From contig NZ_JAZLIO010000015.1 of the NCBI RefSeq assembly GCF_045617425.1, forward strand, positions 186,001 through 250,000: a DNA stretch of 64,000 nucleotides, in the 5' to 3' direction. A program made the translations under genes and the position numbers. This DNA is from Carnobacterium_B sp045617425. Lineage in GTDB: Bacteria > Bacillota > Bacilli > Lactobacillales > Carnobacteriaceae. Shown in pieces: positions 53,897 to 62,724 of this stretch (position 1 is its first letter; every line of letters starts with the position of its first letter). The notes beneath the pieces are model-generated. The model saw only the letters and a list, made by a program, of their open reading frames with translations. It did not search any database and was not told the DNA's origin.

Positions 53897-55093
53897 ATGA
53901 AGAGTAAATCGTTCCGTTTTCTTTGGGTTGGTCAATCAATGGCTAATCTAGGTGATATTTTTTATATTGTAGGGCTTATCTCAATTTTGTACACTTTGAC
54001 AGAATCGTCATTTATATTAGCGTTGGTCCCATTTTTTAATATGTTTGGACGTTTTATTAGTGGAATGATTTCTCCACTATTGTTAAATAGATATCCATTA
54101 AAGACGCTACTTGTTTATTCACAAATAAGCAAAACTCTATTATTACTATTTTTAGCGCTTATCTTAGAAATTAATATAATTTCGAGCGTACTTGTTATAA
54201 TATGTTTTGTATTTACAATTGCATTTTTAGATGGATGGGCAGCACCAGCAAGTCAATCAATGTTACCTCGTCTCGTTTCGAAAAATGAGATTGTGAAAGT
54301 TAATACCTTTTTTTCCATTATCAACCAAACAGTAAATTTAGGTGGATGGGCGTTGGGAGGTATATTTGTTGCTTTTATAGGTGGTCAAAAAGTTGTTCTG
54401 TTTACATTAATATTATCTTCAATAGCTACCTTTATGATGACTAAAATTATTGATCCGACGGAATTTCATAAAAAAGATTCCAAAGGTCATCGTAGTGGTG
54501 AATTAAAAGAAGGTTGGCAAATCATATGGAGTAATCCGATGTACAAGAGCCTTTTTTTGCTTATGGTACTTGATACTATTGCAGATGTTGTATGGATTGC
54601 TTCTATAATCTACATTTTTGTTGCTGAAGTTCTTGGAGAAACTGAAGCTTATTGGGGTTATATAAACACTTCATTTTTTATTGGAATGGTCGTTGGCGGA
54701 ATTATATGCTCACGTTTTGCTAGGGTCTTCGAAAAGAACCTTAAGTATGCTTTAATTAGTTTTTCCTTTGTAATCTGTATCCTGACATTTATTTTTGGTT
54801 TAACAAAAATTGCTTGGTTATCCCTTGTTTTTGTAGGATTTATTGGAATTTTTCAACAATTAAAAGAAATTGCTTCAAATACAATTCTTCAAAAATCAGC
54901 TAGCACTGAAGAACTACCTAAAATTTATGCTGTACAAAGTTCATTAGGATCGTTATTGTTCGCAGTTTCTTCCTTACTTTTTGGTTTTTTATCAGAAATA
55001 TGGGGTGTGCAAATCATATTTATTATTTCAGCACTATTATTAGGGCTGTCCGCAATTTATGCTATGGTACGTCATCATCGTTTTTCTATATAA
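53897..55093 (+). CDS. MFS transporter
   Basis: 398 aa with about 12 membrane segments in two halves. FLWVGQSMANLGDIFYIVGL at the start and a basic loop after segment 2 are typical of MFS_3-type drug exporters (macrolide-efflux-like). Substrate unknown. Sole gene between repeats 9 and 10, plus strand. Confidence 0.88.
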   Translation: MKSKSFRFLWVGQSMANLGDIFYIVGLISILYTLTESSFILALVPFFNMFGRFISGMISPLLLNRYPLKTLLVYSQISKTLLLLFLALILEINIISSVLVIICFVFTIAFLDGWAAPASQSMLPRLVSKNEIVKVNTFFSIINQTVNLGGWALGGIFVAFIGGQKVVLFTLILSSIATFMMTKIIDPTEFHKKDSKGHRSGELKEGWQIIWSNPMYKSLFLLMVLDTIADVVWIASIIYIFVAEVLGETEAYWGYINTSFFIGMVVGGIICSRFARVFEKNLKYALISFSFVICILTFIFGLTKIAWLSLVFVGFIGIFQQLKEIASNTILQKSASTEELPKIYAVQSSLGSLLFAVSSLLFGFLSEIWGVQIIFIISALLLGLSAIYAMVRHHRFSI

Positions 55094-55183
55094 GAATCAA
55101 ACTAATAATTTTCTCTTTTTGATAGTTAAGGAAATACACGTGTTGAATAAAATAAAAAATTGGCTATAATCCACTTAAAAAAA

Positions 55184-55236
55184 ACAGAAATAAGAGCTCT
55201 AACACTATAACAAAAAGTGCTAGAGCTCTTATTTCT
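55184..55236. terminator. Hairpin, bidirectional terminator
   Basis: AGAAATAAGAGCTCTA pairs with TAGAGCTCTTATTTCT, inner AGCAC-type pairing also present. It ends the MFS unit and adjoins array repeat 10. A fragment of a repeat right arm (AATACACGTGTTGAAT) lies at 55133-55148. Confidence 0.85.
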
Positions 55237-55237
55237 T

Positions 55238-55268
55238 AATACATGATTTTATATAATTTCGTGTGTTG
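55238..55268. repeat. Array repeat 10
   Basis: Left arm AATACATGA, right part TAATTTCGTGTGTTG; G-T pairs replace A-T in the arm. Confidence 0.85.
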
Positions 55269-55428
55269 AATTATATTTAGAGTGAAAAAAACGTCAAAAA
55301 GACTTTATAGAGGATAGATATGCTATTTTTAAATTTGACTGAAATATACAAAAAAGGATAGAGTTTAAAAGACACTCTATCCTTATAAAATCAACGACTA
55401 TAATATTTTAAATGAGTTTTTAATCTAA

Positions 55429-55875
55429 TTAAAAAAAGTTGTTTTTATTCCAAGTCATGTGATATTCAATCTCTTTATTAATAACATCTATTTCAGAAGA
55501 AATGATTTCAAATCCATTTCTTTGATAAAATCTAACAGCACCTTGATTTTTCTCGTATACTTCTAATGATAAACTGTTATATCTATTTTTTGCATCTTCT
55601 AAAAGAGCAAGTCCTATCCCTTGAGAACGGTAATCACTGTCCACAAAAATTCCTGCAATAAATCCATCCATAATACCTATGAAGCCAATGGGGTTTTCAT
55701 TTTTTTGATATACTCTTAAATCAGATTGAGGTAGCAGTCTTTTTACTTCATCATAATTTTCGTGCCAATAATCAGCTGGAATAAAGCTATGAGCTTCTAG
55801 ATTAGAATTAAGCCAAATTTTTATAATACTTTCTATTTCTTTGTTTTCGTTAAGATCTTTAATATTATTCTTCAT
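55429..55875 (-). CDS. GNAT acetyltransferase (YjaB-like)
   Basis: 148 aa. Acetyl-CoA loop DYRSQGIGLALLEDA and the C-terminal NQGAVRFYQRNGFEII are clear GNAT motifs; SFIPADYWHENYDEV resembles E. coli YjaB. Start at 55875, 7 nt after AAGGGTGG. Sole gene between repeats 10 and 11. Acceptor unknown. Confidence 0.88.
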   Translation of the reverse strand: MKNNIKDLNENKEIESIIKIWLNSNLEAHSFIPADYWHENYDEVKRLLPQSDLRVYQKNENPIGFIGIMDGFIAGIFVDSDYRSQGIGLALLEDAKNRYNSLSLEVYEKNQGAVRFYQRNGFEIISSEIDVINKEIEYHMTWNKNNFF

Positions 55876-56121
55876 GTTGGTTCCACCCTTCAAATGTTGT
55901 TAATAAAATTACATTTTCTTTGAAAGTGTTTGCCAACAGAGCTATTTACCTTGCTGGCAAATTAGGCTATAGACATTAAGTTCACCCCTTATAAAATTAT
56001 ATTTTTAAAGTGTATCATAGAGTTAGTCATTTAAAAAGACCGTGATTTCGACCTTTACTGTGTCTGCTCTCTCTGTCCTTTTTCAGCCATGCATAAACAA
56101 CCTCAACAAATCAAGGTTTGA

Positions 56122-56152
56122 AATACATGACTATATGTAATTTCATGTATTT
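56122..56152. repeat. Array repeat 11
   Basis: AATACATGA, centre CTATATGTAATT, arm TCATGTATT: perfect 9-bp arms. Confidence 0.88.
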
Positions 56153-56578
56153 GGAAAAATCTAATTTCTTTATATGGTTTGAAGCTTATAAGAAAATGTA
56201 TATAGATATACTTGGATTTAAAATTAAGTATAAGAGGGATATTGAAAATATACAGCCTATCATGGATCTGTTAAAAACTAATAACATTTCAGTTATTCTT
56301 ATCTGTACGTGACACCTTAGAGCTGCTTACTCAAGCATCACAGTAAAAGATGATTAAAATTGCCATTGTTACCTTACGTTCTGAGTATTGATAAATAATG
56401 AATATAACAAAGGATCTTAGTGCTTTTTTAAGTGGAGTATACATAATTTAATAGGATTTTCGATAAACTATTTTATATATTTTCTAAAGTTATTCATACC
56501 AAACTTACAGCGGTCTCGATTTTTCGTCTAAATTTCATTAACAGGTAGACGCCTTTATTCATTATTTATTCCCATCGC
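56153..56578. other. Gene-free stretch after array repeat 11
   Basis: A short frame (56118-56312) starts inside the repeat with no ribosome site and is not supported. It may hold the end of a decayed gene (WFEAYKKMYIDILGF). I see nothing else. Confidence 0.35.
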
Positions 56579-57475
56579 TTAACGTATGAATCCAATTTTG
56601 ATTATTAGTTCTTGAAAATCTGAATCTAAGTAGCTTTTTGACCAAATAAGATAGCGATTTCTATAGTTTTCTTCTTGTTCAGTTAGCTTAAATAAACGGC
56701 AAAGTTCAAATACTTGTTCACAGTACTCTTTTGCCTCTTCTTCTCTTTTTTGCGTAAAAGAAAAAATCCCCTTATTAAATAAAAAATCTAAATGAGGTTC
56801 AATTAATAGAGTATTATCTGATAGTTTTTTTTCGTAAATAGCAAGAGTTTCTTCTGCATAATCGTAGCGTTTATGTAGAAGAAATGTAGAAAAATTATTT
56901 GACAAAATACTAAATAGTAGGTTCATATCTTGTGGAATCGATTGGTATAATCGGCTTTTTTTAATCGCTGTTTTCATTAAAAGATAGGTTGTTTCTACAT
57001 CAAATACAAAACCAAAAATCGCGTAAATATATAATTCCATTTCTCCCCAGTCTTCCACTTTTATCAAGTAAGAAAGAACTCTCGGTTGATTTAGTACTCT
57101 TTTTTCTTTATCTAGAATAATAATGCTATCTACAAACAATACTAGGAAACTCATCCAACTATTCGATGTAGGTTTTTTATTTTTTAAATCAATGGCCAAC
57201 TCTTCAAGTTTGTCATACTTTCTATTATTGAGCAAATTCTTTATTATATTAAAATAGTTCTTTAATTCATTTTCTTCTTGTCTCAATAAGTAAAAATATT
57301 CTTCTGGTGAGGTATTCACATTTTTTAGCAATTCAATAAATGAATCAATTGAGATCATTGATTGTTCGTTTTCAAAACGAGACAATTGAGAAATTGATAG
57401 TGTATTTCCAGCAGCTTCTTTTAGCTTCATGCCTTTTGCTATTCGTATTTTCTTAAATGTTTTGCTATAATTCAT
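56579..57475 (-). CDS. Rgg/MutR-family transcription regulator
   Basis: 298 aa. N-terminal helix-turn-helix (RIAKGMKLKEAAGNTLSISQ, then LSRFENEQS) followed by an all-helical peptide-binding C-terminal domain, the standard Rgg length. Start 57475 after GGGAG; ten upstream codons are rejected. Rgg proteins often respond to secreted short peptides; no clear short hydrophobic peptide gene is visible beside it. Divergent from an ABC transporter gene, its probable target. Confidence 0.88.
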   Translation of the reverse strand: MNYSKTFKKIRIAKGMKLKEAAGNTLSISQLSRFENEQSMISIDSFIELLKNVNTSPEEYFYLLRQEENELKNYFNIIKNLLNNRKYDKLEELAIDLKNKKPTSNSWMSFLVLFVDSIIILDKEKRVLNQPRVLSYLIKVEDWGEMELYIYAIFGFVFDVETTYLLMKTAIKKSRLYQSIPQDMNLLFSILSNNFSTFLLHKRYDYAEETLAIYEKKLSDNTLLIEPHLDFLFNKGIFSFTQKREEEAKEYCEQVFELCRLFKLTEQEENYRNRYLIWSKSYLDSDFQELIIKIGFIR

Positions 57476-57490
57476 ACTTTCTCCCAACTT

Positions 57491-57506
57491 ATTGCATATA
57501 TGCAAT
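57491..57506. promoter_or_regulatory. Perfect palindrome in the Rgg/ABC intergenic region
   Basis: ATTGCATATATGCAAT, 16 bp, 16 bp before the Rgg start. Candidate operator for autoregulation. Confidence 0.55.
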
Positions 57507-57661
57507 TCTTTATTTTAATCAAGTATAGTTCGTTTATACTTTAGATACAAATAAAATAATTGTACATTCAACACAGTATCCTTTCATTTAAAACTAGACT
57601 TATACCTCATAATTACCAAATAATTTGTTCTAAGTGAAAGAATGACTAGGAGGAGAAAAAA

Positions 57662-59254
57662 ATGAAAAAATATATATTACGTTTCTGGAAACATAACTTG
57701 TTAATTTTTGGCTTATTAGTCCTCACTAATGTTTGTCTAACATTAGTGAGTGTAATCATGGCTTCCTCTTTAAATGCATTAGTTGATCTTAATTTTACAT
57801 TATTTTTTGAGACAATTTTAGCCAATGCGGCAATTTTTATGGTGTTCTTATTCTTTTCCTATATTGAAATCAATAAAAGAAGCCAAACAAAACAAAAAAT
57901 GGCTACTGCTATTCGAACAGATGTTACAAACCGAATGGAACAGACTAGCTACTCAAATTTCCATACAAAAACAGTTGGAACATATGCTTCCTGGCTCAGC
58001 AATGACTTAAATACGATTGAAACGTTTGCTTTCGATCAATTTTATACCGTATTAGGAGGAATAATTAGCGCTATTAGTTCAATTATTGCCATGTTTATAT
58101 TTCATTGGTCCATTGTTTTATTGACCCTCGCTGTTACTATTTTAACCATTCTATTACCAATGTTGTACCAAAAAGTGCTCAGTAGGGCCTCTTTATTAGT
58201 AACTGAAGAAAGCGAACGATTCTTAAGCAGAGTGACAGACACTCTCAATGGTTTTGATACATTTTTTTCTTTTAATTTACTAGAAAAAATAACAAAAAAT
58301 ACGGAAGAAGCGTCCCTTAAACTAGCTGATGCTAAAAACAAACAAACTAATTTGACTGCAAGAGTAGCCCTTTTAGGGACATTTGGAAATATTGTGGGTC
58401 AAATTTCGATTATGGGGCTAACTGGGTATTTAGTCTTTCAATCGATAGTCTCCCTAGGTTCAATCATGGCAACAGGGGATTTAGCCAGCAATGTATTTAA
58501 TACTGTGGGAAATATCAGTCAACAAATTGCTGCCATCCGTTCAGTTGAACCTGTTTTTAAAAAGTTAGAAACAATTGAACCTTCTGTTGAGAAAACCACT
58601 GAAAAAATTAAAATAGTTGACTCAGGAATTGTTTTAGATAATTTAAGTTATGCATATGATGACAACTTGGTTCTGAATAATTTAGACTTTTCATTTCAGT
58701 TAGGTGGAAAATATGCCATCGTTGGTGCAAGTGGTAGCGGAAAGACAACATTATTAAATATTCTAAATGGTAAATTAATGGATTACGATGGTTCAGTCCA
58801 ATTTGCAGGAAAAGAATTGAGTGTATTATCTGGAAGGGAATTGCGTGAACATATTTTATACATGGATCAAATCCCGTATTTATTTGAAGGAACAGTCCGA
58901 GAAAATATCACTTTAGATGAAGAATTTTCCAATGAACAAATCCAACAGGCATTAAAAACTAGCAATTTAGATGAAGTGGTAAGAAATCTACCTCAAGGAA
59001 TTGATACAGATATTGGCGACGCTGGTCGTTTACTTTCTGGTGGACAACGACAACGCGTAGCACTCGCTCGTGGTTTAGTTCGTGGAAAAAAAATTATTCT
59101 ACTAGACGAGGGAACCTCTAGCTTAGATGAAAAGAGTGCGTTAGAAATTGAAAAACAATTAATAGAAAATGAAGAACTAACTGTACTGATGATTACTCAT
59201 CAACTACGTGAATCGATTCAGAAACAATTAAATCAAGTCATATTGCTTTCATAA
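57662..59254 (+). CDS. ABC exporter (fused permease and ATPase)
   Basis: 530 aa half-transporter. Six membrane segments in residues 1-300, then an ATPase domain: Walker A GASGSGKTTLL, signature LLSGGQRQRVALARG, Walker B IILLDEGTSSLDE, switch His in MITHQLRE. Probably forms a homodimer. AGGAGGAG precedes the ATG. Regulated most likely by the divergent Rgg gene. Export of a peptide or toxic compound is a guess. Confidence 0.9.
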   Translation: MKKYILRFWKHNLLIFGLLVLTNVCLTLVSVIMASSLNALVDLNFTLFFETILANAAIFMVFLFFSYIEINKRSQTKQKMATAIRTDVTNRMEQTSYSNFHTKTVGTYASWLSNDLNTIETFAFDQFYTVLGGIISAISSIIAMFIFHWSIVLLTLAVTILTILLPMLYQKVLSRASLLVTEESERFLSRVTDTLNGFDTFFSFNLLEKITKNTEEASLKLADAKNKQTNLTARVALLGTFGNIVGQISIMGLTGYLVFQSIVSLGSIMATGDLASNVFNTVGNISQQIAAIRSVEPVFKKLETIEPSVEKTTEKIKIVDSGIVLDNLSYAYDDNLVLNNLDFSFQLGGKYAIVGASGSGKTTLLNILNGKLMDYDGSVQFAGKELSVLSGRELREHILYMDQIPYLFEGTVRENITLDEEFSNEQIQQALKTSNLDEVVRNLPQGIDTDIGDAGRLLSGGQRQRVALARGLVRGKKIILLDEGTSSLDEKSALEIEKQLIENEELTVLMITHQLRESIQKQLNQVILLS

Positions 59255-59533
59255 ACATATTTAAACTAGTGATAAAAAAGGCTAGATATAAATTTGAAGA
59301 AAATCATACTTATCTTAATCAAAATCAGATTAATCATTTAATATAATACAATCCATTTGGTAGAGAACAATAAAATACTATTGAGAGTACAGCAATATAT
59401 TTAAATTCTCATTTGAGCTAACTTTCATATTAAAAGAAACATATACTGACTAATTAGCACTTGCAGCTAAAAATTATATCAGTACTTTTTTAGAAAAGTA
59501 AATATACAAAAAAATTGCTAAATTAGGATTCTC

Positions 59534-59564
59534 AATACATATTTATATATAATTTAGTGTATTT
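59534..59564. repeat. Array repeat 12
   Basis: Left arm AATACATAT, right part TAATTTAGTGTATTT. The rest of 59255-59606 holds no gene. Confidence 0.75.
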
Positions 59565-59606
59565 ATATATATAATGGATGGATAGAACTTTAAAAGGAGC
59601 TTTTAA

Positions 59607-59867
59607 ATGGAATTCATTTTAATTTTTTTTGAAGAAATATTATCAGCTGTTTTAAAGATTAACAATAAAATAATTAAAAATTTTATTTTAATTATTTTAT
59701 TGTTAATCATGTCCGTATTTGTTTTTTTTATACTGTATATACTTATTGGGGCTATATTTTCGACAGTAAGTTGGATTATAAAGATAATCCTATTTGCTAT
59801 ATTTATTCCCTGCATGTATGTAATATATATAATTATTTTAAATGGCTATAGCGAATGGAAAAATTAA
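59607..59867 (+). CDS. 86-aa small membrane protein
   Basis: Two long hydrophobic stretches (FILIILLLIMSVFVFFILYI and IIKIILFAIFIPCMYVIYII). AAAAGGAG 8 nt before the ATG; own terminator follows. Unknown; could be an immunity-type membrane protein for the nearby secreted protein. Confidence 0.65.
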   Translation: MEFILIFFEEILSAVLKINNKIIKNFILIILLLIMSVFVFFILYILIGAIFSTVSWIIKIILFAIFIPCMYVIYIIILNGYSEWKN

Positions 59868-59898
59868 TACCTCTGATGTTTCAATTGCATAGTATACT

Positions 59899-59934
59899 AA
59901 AATCCCAACCACATAAATGGTTGGGATTTTTTCT
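59899..59934. terminator. Terminator after the 86-aa membrane protein
   Basis: AAAATCCCAACCA pairs exactly with TGGTTGGGATTTT around a 6-nt loop, followed by Ts. Works in both directions. Confidence 0.9.
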
Positions 59935-59943
59935 TGGTTAAGA

Positions 59944-60060
59944 CTATGAACGAGTAGGGGATAGGAAGTTGCCTCTGTTTCGGAAGATTACGACGATAAG
60001 AATAATCATACTTACTGTATCCGTTAGAGCTACAATTTTTAATAATTTTGTAAGTTCCAT
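59944..60060 (-). CDS. 38-aa membrane peptide
   Basis: Reads MELTKLLKIVALTDTVSMII, then LIVVIFRNRGNF. AGGAGG lies 9-10 nt before the ATG. One hydrophobic helix with a basic tail, the shape of holin-like or type I toxin peptides. It lies between the terminator and the secreted-protein gene. Confidence 0.5.
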   Translation of the reverse strand: MELTKLLKIVALTDTVSMIILIVVIFRNRGNFLSPTRS

Positions 60061-60116
60061 ATACTCTTATCCTCCTAAAGTTTAGTCATTTTATTTATTG
60101 AAAAGGTCTTTTTATA

Positions 60117-60758
60117 CTAGTAGTAGTCCCTACTAGTATAATTAGATTTCCTATATATAGATGATGTTGTTTTTATTTGATATAGAGATGGAGAAGTAGC
60201 CTTATTGTTGTGATATTGTTTAATAAGCACATATAATTCTTTCTGTGCAGGTTTTCCAGTATTAAATACGGATTGTATGGCTGAAACAATCCCTGCAACC
60301 GTTCCTATAGGAGGATATAAATAGGCTAAAGCTATCGCTGTTGTATTAGCAGATTTTAAAACACTTTGTTTATATTTTTTTGTGTTAAAAAGTGTCCAAC
60401 TTGTAGTAGCAGCAATAGAACTAGTACCAGCCGGATTCATTGAAGAAGTGCTATCTGTATCACTAATCAACTCTATAACTACTTCTCCATTAATAAGCAA
60501 ATTGCCATCAGAGTCTTTAAGTAAAGTATCTACATGTCCAGTTTGGTCATCATTTGTATATTCTAAAACTAAAGTTTCATTGGTAATAGAATCTTCTAAA
60601 ATAATTTCATTTTCTGATTGTTCTGTTTTCACTCCGTTCTCATTATATACTACAGTTGGAATTTTTTCAGAGGCAAACACATGCAAGGAAGGAAAGCTTG
60701 TTCCAACGATTGATAGTGAAAGAGCCATTAATATTGTTTTAGTTACTATTTTTTTCAT
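60117..60758 (-). CDS. Secreted protein of unknown function
   Basis: 213 aa. Clear signal peptide (MKKIVTKTILMALSLSIVG), with cleavage likely after VFA around residue 29. Then an acidic region to about 105, a Ser/Thr/Ala linker, and a hydrophobic Ala/Gly-rich segment (TTAIALAYLYPPIGTVAGIV) before a basic, Tyr-rich end. The plan suggests a bacteriocin-like or surface-acting protein, but I recognise no family. Weak ribosome site. Confidence 0.65.
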   Translation of the reverse strand: MKKIVTKTILMALSLSIVGTSFPSLHVFASEKIPTVVYNENGVKTEQSENEIILEDSITNETLVLEYTNDDQTGHVDTLLKDSDGNLLINGEVVIELISDTDSTSSMNPAGTSSIAATTSWTLFNTKKYKQSVLKSANTTAIALAYLYPPIGTVAGIVSAIQSVFNTGKPAQKELYVLIKQYHNNKATSPSLYQIKTTSSIYRKSNYTSRDYY

Positions 60759-60864
60759 AGTTAATTTCCTTATATTTATGTATTATTTTTAAATAATTAA
60801 AACAGAAAAAACAAAATACTTCCCTCCTTAATTTGATATCTTTATTATCTATATTTTCACTTAA

Positions 60865-60916
60865 AAAGTAACGCACTAATTAGTTTACATTTAGCAACCA
60901 ATGTTTTACATTCAAT
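60865..60916. repeat. Second repeat family, copy C
   Basis: 52 bp starting AAAGTAACGCACT, with GTTTACATTTAGCAACC inside and ending ACATTCAAT; 107 bp before the secreted-protein gene start. Partner of the copy at 50415. Confidence 0.75.
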
Positions 60917-60920
60917 GATT

Positions 60921-60951
60921 ATTACATTATTTTATCTAATTTCATGTATTG
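60921..60951. repeat. Array repeat 13 (overlaps a gene end)
   Basis: Left arm ATTACATTA, right part TAATTTCATGTATTG. The stop codon of the next acetyltransferase (TGA at 60942-60944) and its last codons lie inside the right arm. Confidence 0.85.
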
Positions 60952-61484
60952 TATAAATTAGATTTACTATATTCTTCTTTGAGTATTCCCATAATAATTT
61001 CATCAGAGTACATTTGGTTGATATGATGTGCTTGTCTTAATATTCCTTCTATTTTAAAACCTGCTTTTCCATATGCTTTAATGCCTCGGATATTATGAGA
61101 AAAAACCTCTAATTCTAAACGATTTAATTTAAGAACTTCAAAAGCATACTTTTGTGCAAGCTTAGTTGCTTCAGTACCATAACCTTTACTTGTAGTATTT
61201 TGACTATGTAAAGAAATTCTAAATCCTGCTTTATGATTATCTTGATCAATTTCCAAAATAGATAAATCACCTATTATTTGATCATTGTCTAATAGACAAA
61301 TAGCGAAGTCATAACGTGTACTATCTATTCTGTATTGCTTATAAGCGTTAATAATTTCATCAAGTTTAAACTGTTTACGAGTCCCAGTCATATACATAAT
61401 ATCCTCATCTTGACATGATTGAAATATACTTTCCATATCTTCATCTTTTATAGGTCTTAAATAAACAAACCTTCCTTTTATCAT
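60942..61484 (-). CDS. GNAT acetyltransferase (RimJ/RimL-like)
   Basis: 180 aa. YLRPIKDEDMESIF start, the acetyl-CoA loop SKGYGTEATKLAQKYAFEVL, and NRLELEVFSHNIRGIKAYGK fit the RimJ/RimL/SpeG-like group. The final residues are encoded in array repeat 13. Sole gene of its unit. Acceptor unknown. Confidence 0.88.
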   Translation of the reverse strand: MIKGRFVYLRPIKDEDMESIFQSCQDEDIMYMTGTRKQFKLDEIINAYKQYRIDSTRYDFAICLLDNDQIIGDLSILEIDQDNHKAGFRISLHSQNTTSKGYGTEATKLAQKYAFEVLKLNRLELEVFSHNIRGIKAYGKAGFKIEGILRQAHHINQMYSDEIIMGILKEEYSKSNLYNT

Positions 61485-61511
61485 TGTAATAACCTCTCTT
61501 ATTTTTTACTA

Positions 61512-61542
61512 AATACATGAAATTATTTAATTTCATGTATCC
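61512..61542. repeat. Array repeat 14
   Basis: AATACATGA, centre AATTATTTAATT, arm TCATGTATC. The arms extend with AATTA/TTAATT partial symmetry. Confidence 0.88.
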
Positions 61543-61547
61543 TATTT

Positions 61548-62018
61548 TTAAACATCATTAGAAGTATCTCCATAAAGTACAATAGATGAATCGGAAAACT
61601 TAAAACCATTATCCAAATAAAAGTATTCAGCTGGATAGCCTCGATCGGTATCTAATATGATGGTGGGTATATCAATAACTTTTAATTGTTCTTTGATAAA
61701 GTTCAAAAATTGAGTACCTACACCTTTTCCTTGATAATCATTTGAAATATAAAAGGAATCTAAATGGTATTCTTTTCCCATATACCAAGGTCTAATAAAA
61801 CCTAACGCAGCACCCAACAAATTAGCTGTGCCTTCTTCTCTAACGATATATCCTTTAAATGTATTTAAATCAGTCATTTGATTAACATAAGTTGTAATTT
61901 GGTCGTATGTTAATTTATCGTTCCATGGCTCAGCTGAAAATACTTTAATATAAAGGTCTACTACTTCTGATAAATCATTTTCATTAAATTCTCTAAAATA
62001 AACAACTTTGTTTTTCAT
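61548..62018 (-). CDS. GNAT acetyltransferase
   Basis: 156 aa. VYFREFNENDLSEVVDLYIK start, acetyl-CoA loop NDYQGKGVGTQFLNFIK and YFYLDNGFKFSDSSI at the end. AAAGGAG stands 11 nt before the ATG at 62018; 11 upstream codons are rejected. Sole gene between repeats 14 and 15, unlike the other two array acetyltransferases in sequence. Confidence 0.87.
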   Translation of the reverse strand: MKNKVVYFREFNENDLSEVVDLYIKVFSAEPWNDKLTYDQITTYVNQMTDLNTFKGYIVREEGTANLLGAALGFIRPWYMGKEYHLDSFYISNDYQGKGVGTQFLNFIKEQLKVIDIPTIILDTDRGYPAEYFYLDNGFKFSDSSIVLYGDTSNDV

Positions 62019-62113
62019 TCCTTGATCTACTCCTTTACTTATATTAAACATAGTATTATTTTATCTCTATGAATAGTTTTTTATAGAAATTCATGCTGAA
62101 CTAATAAGGTTCT

Positions 62114-62145
62114 GTATAAATGAAACTATCAAATTTCATGTATAT
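62114..62145. repeat. Array repeat 15
   Basis: TATAAATGAAACTATC then AAATTTCATGTATATG. To its left GAACTAATAAGGTTC (62099-62113) resembles the decayed hairpin found beside repeat 6. Confidence 0.75.
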
Positions 62146-62206
62146 GTTATCCTTTGAGTATCAAAAAATCTGTGTAATTAAAATTTATATACAAGGTGGT
62201 GATTGA

Positions 62207-62395
62207 ATGAATAAAATTTTAGCGTTCTCAATTTTAGGTATGGGGTTAACTGGTGCCGTCTTAATTATCTCGGTTGCTCTATTATTCAACCCTCCAATAG
62301 GAAATGTATTGAAGATAGCTACTGCTGGTTCACTAACAGCTTTCATTATATTCGCTATTTCTGCTCTAGTGCTTCGTCAGCGATTAGATAAGTAA
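62207..62395 (+). CDS. 62-aa small membrane protein in the array
   Basis: Two helices (LTGAVLIISVALLFNPP and AGSLTAFIIFAISALVL). AAGGTGGTGA before the ATG. Sole gene between repeats 15 and 17. Unknown function. Confidence 0.65.
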   Translation: MNKILAFSILGMGLTGAVLIISVALLFNPPIGNVLKIATAGSLTAFIIFAISALVLRQRLDK

Positions 62396-62724
62396 GAAAA
62401 AAAGTCAGCTATTTCGACGTTTTTACGCAATTTCATGCAATCAGCAAACGTTTATGTCTATTAATAGCTCTATTTTTACTTATTGAAGAAATAAAAAAGC
62501 ATCTATAAAATCGCATAAACTAATTTAAAGTAAGAGCATCCTAGGAATACATCATGTCCGATACTTTCTATGTCATCCATTTCAAAAAAAATCGTGTGCG
62601 ATATAAAAATTAATTTTATCAAACATAGAACTTGTCCAAACCTTTAAACCAATCATATTGGTGACAATATAAATATTTTAAAGATACTTAGAACACTAAA
62701 AAACTTTAATTTAATAAGTTTATG

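Noticed and set aside
56118..56312. 64-codon frame on the plus strand
   Set aside because: It starts at a TTG inside an array repeat without a ribosome site.
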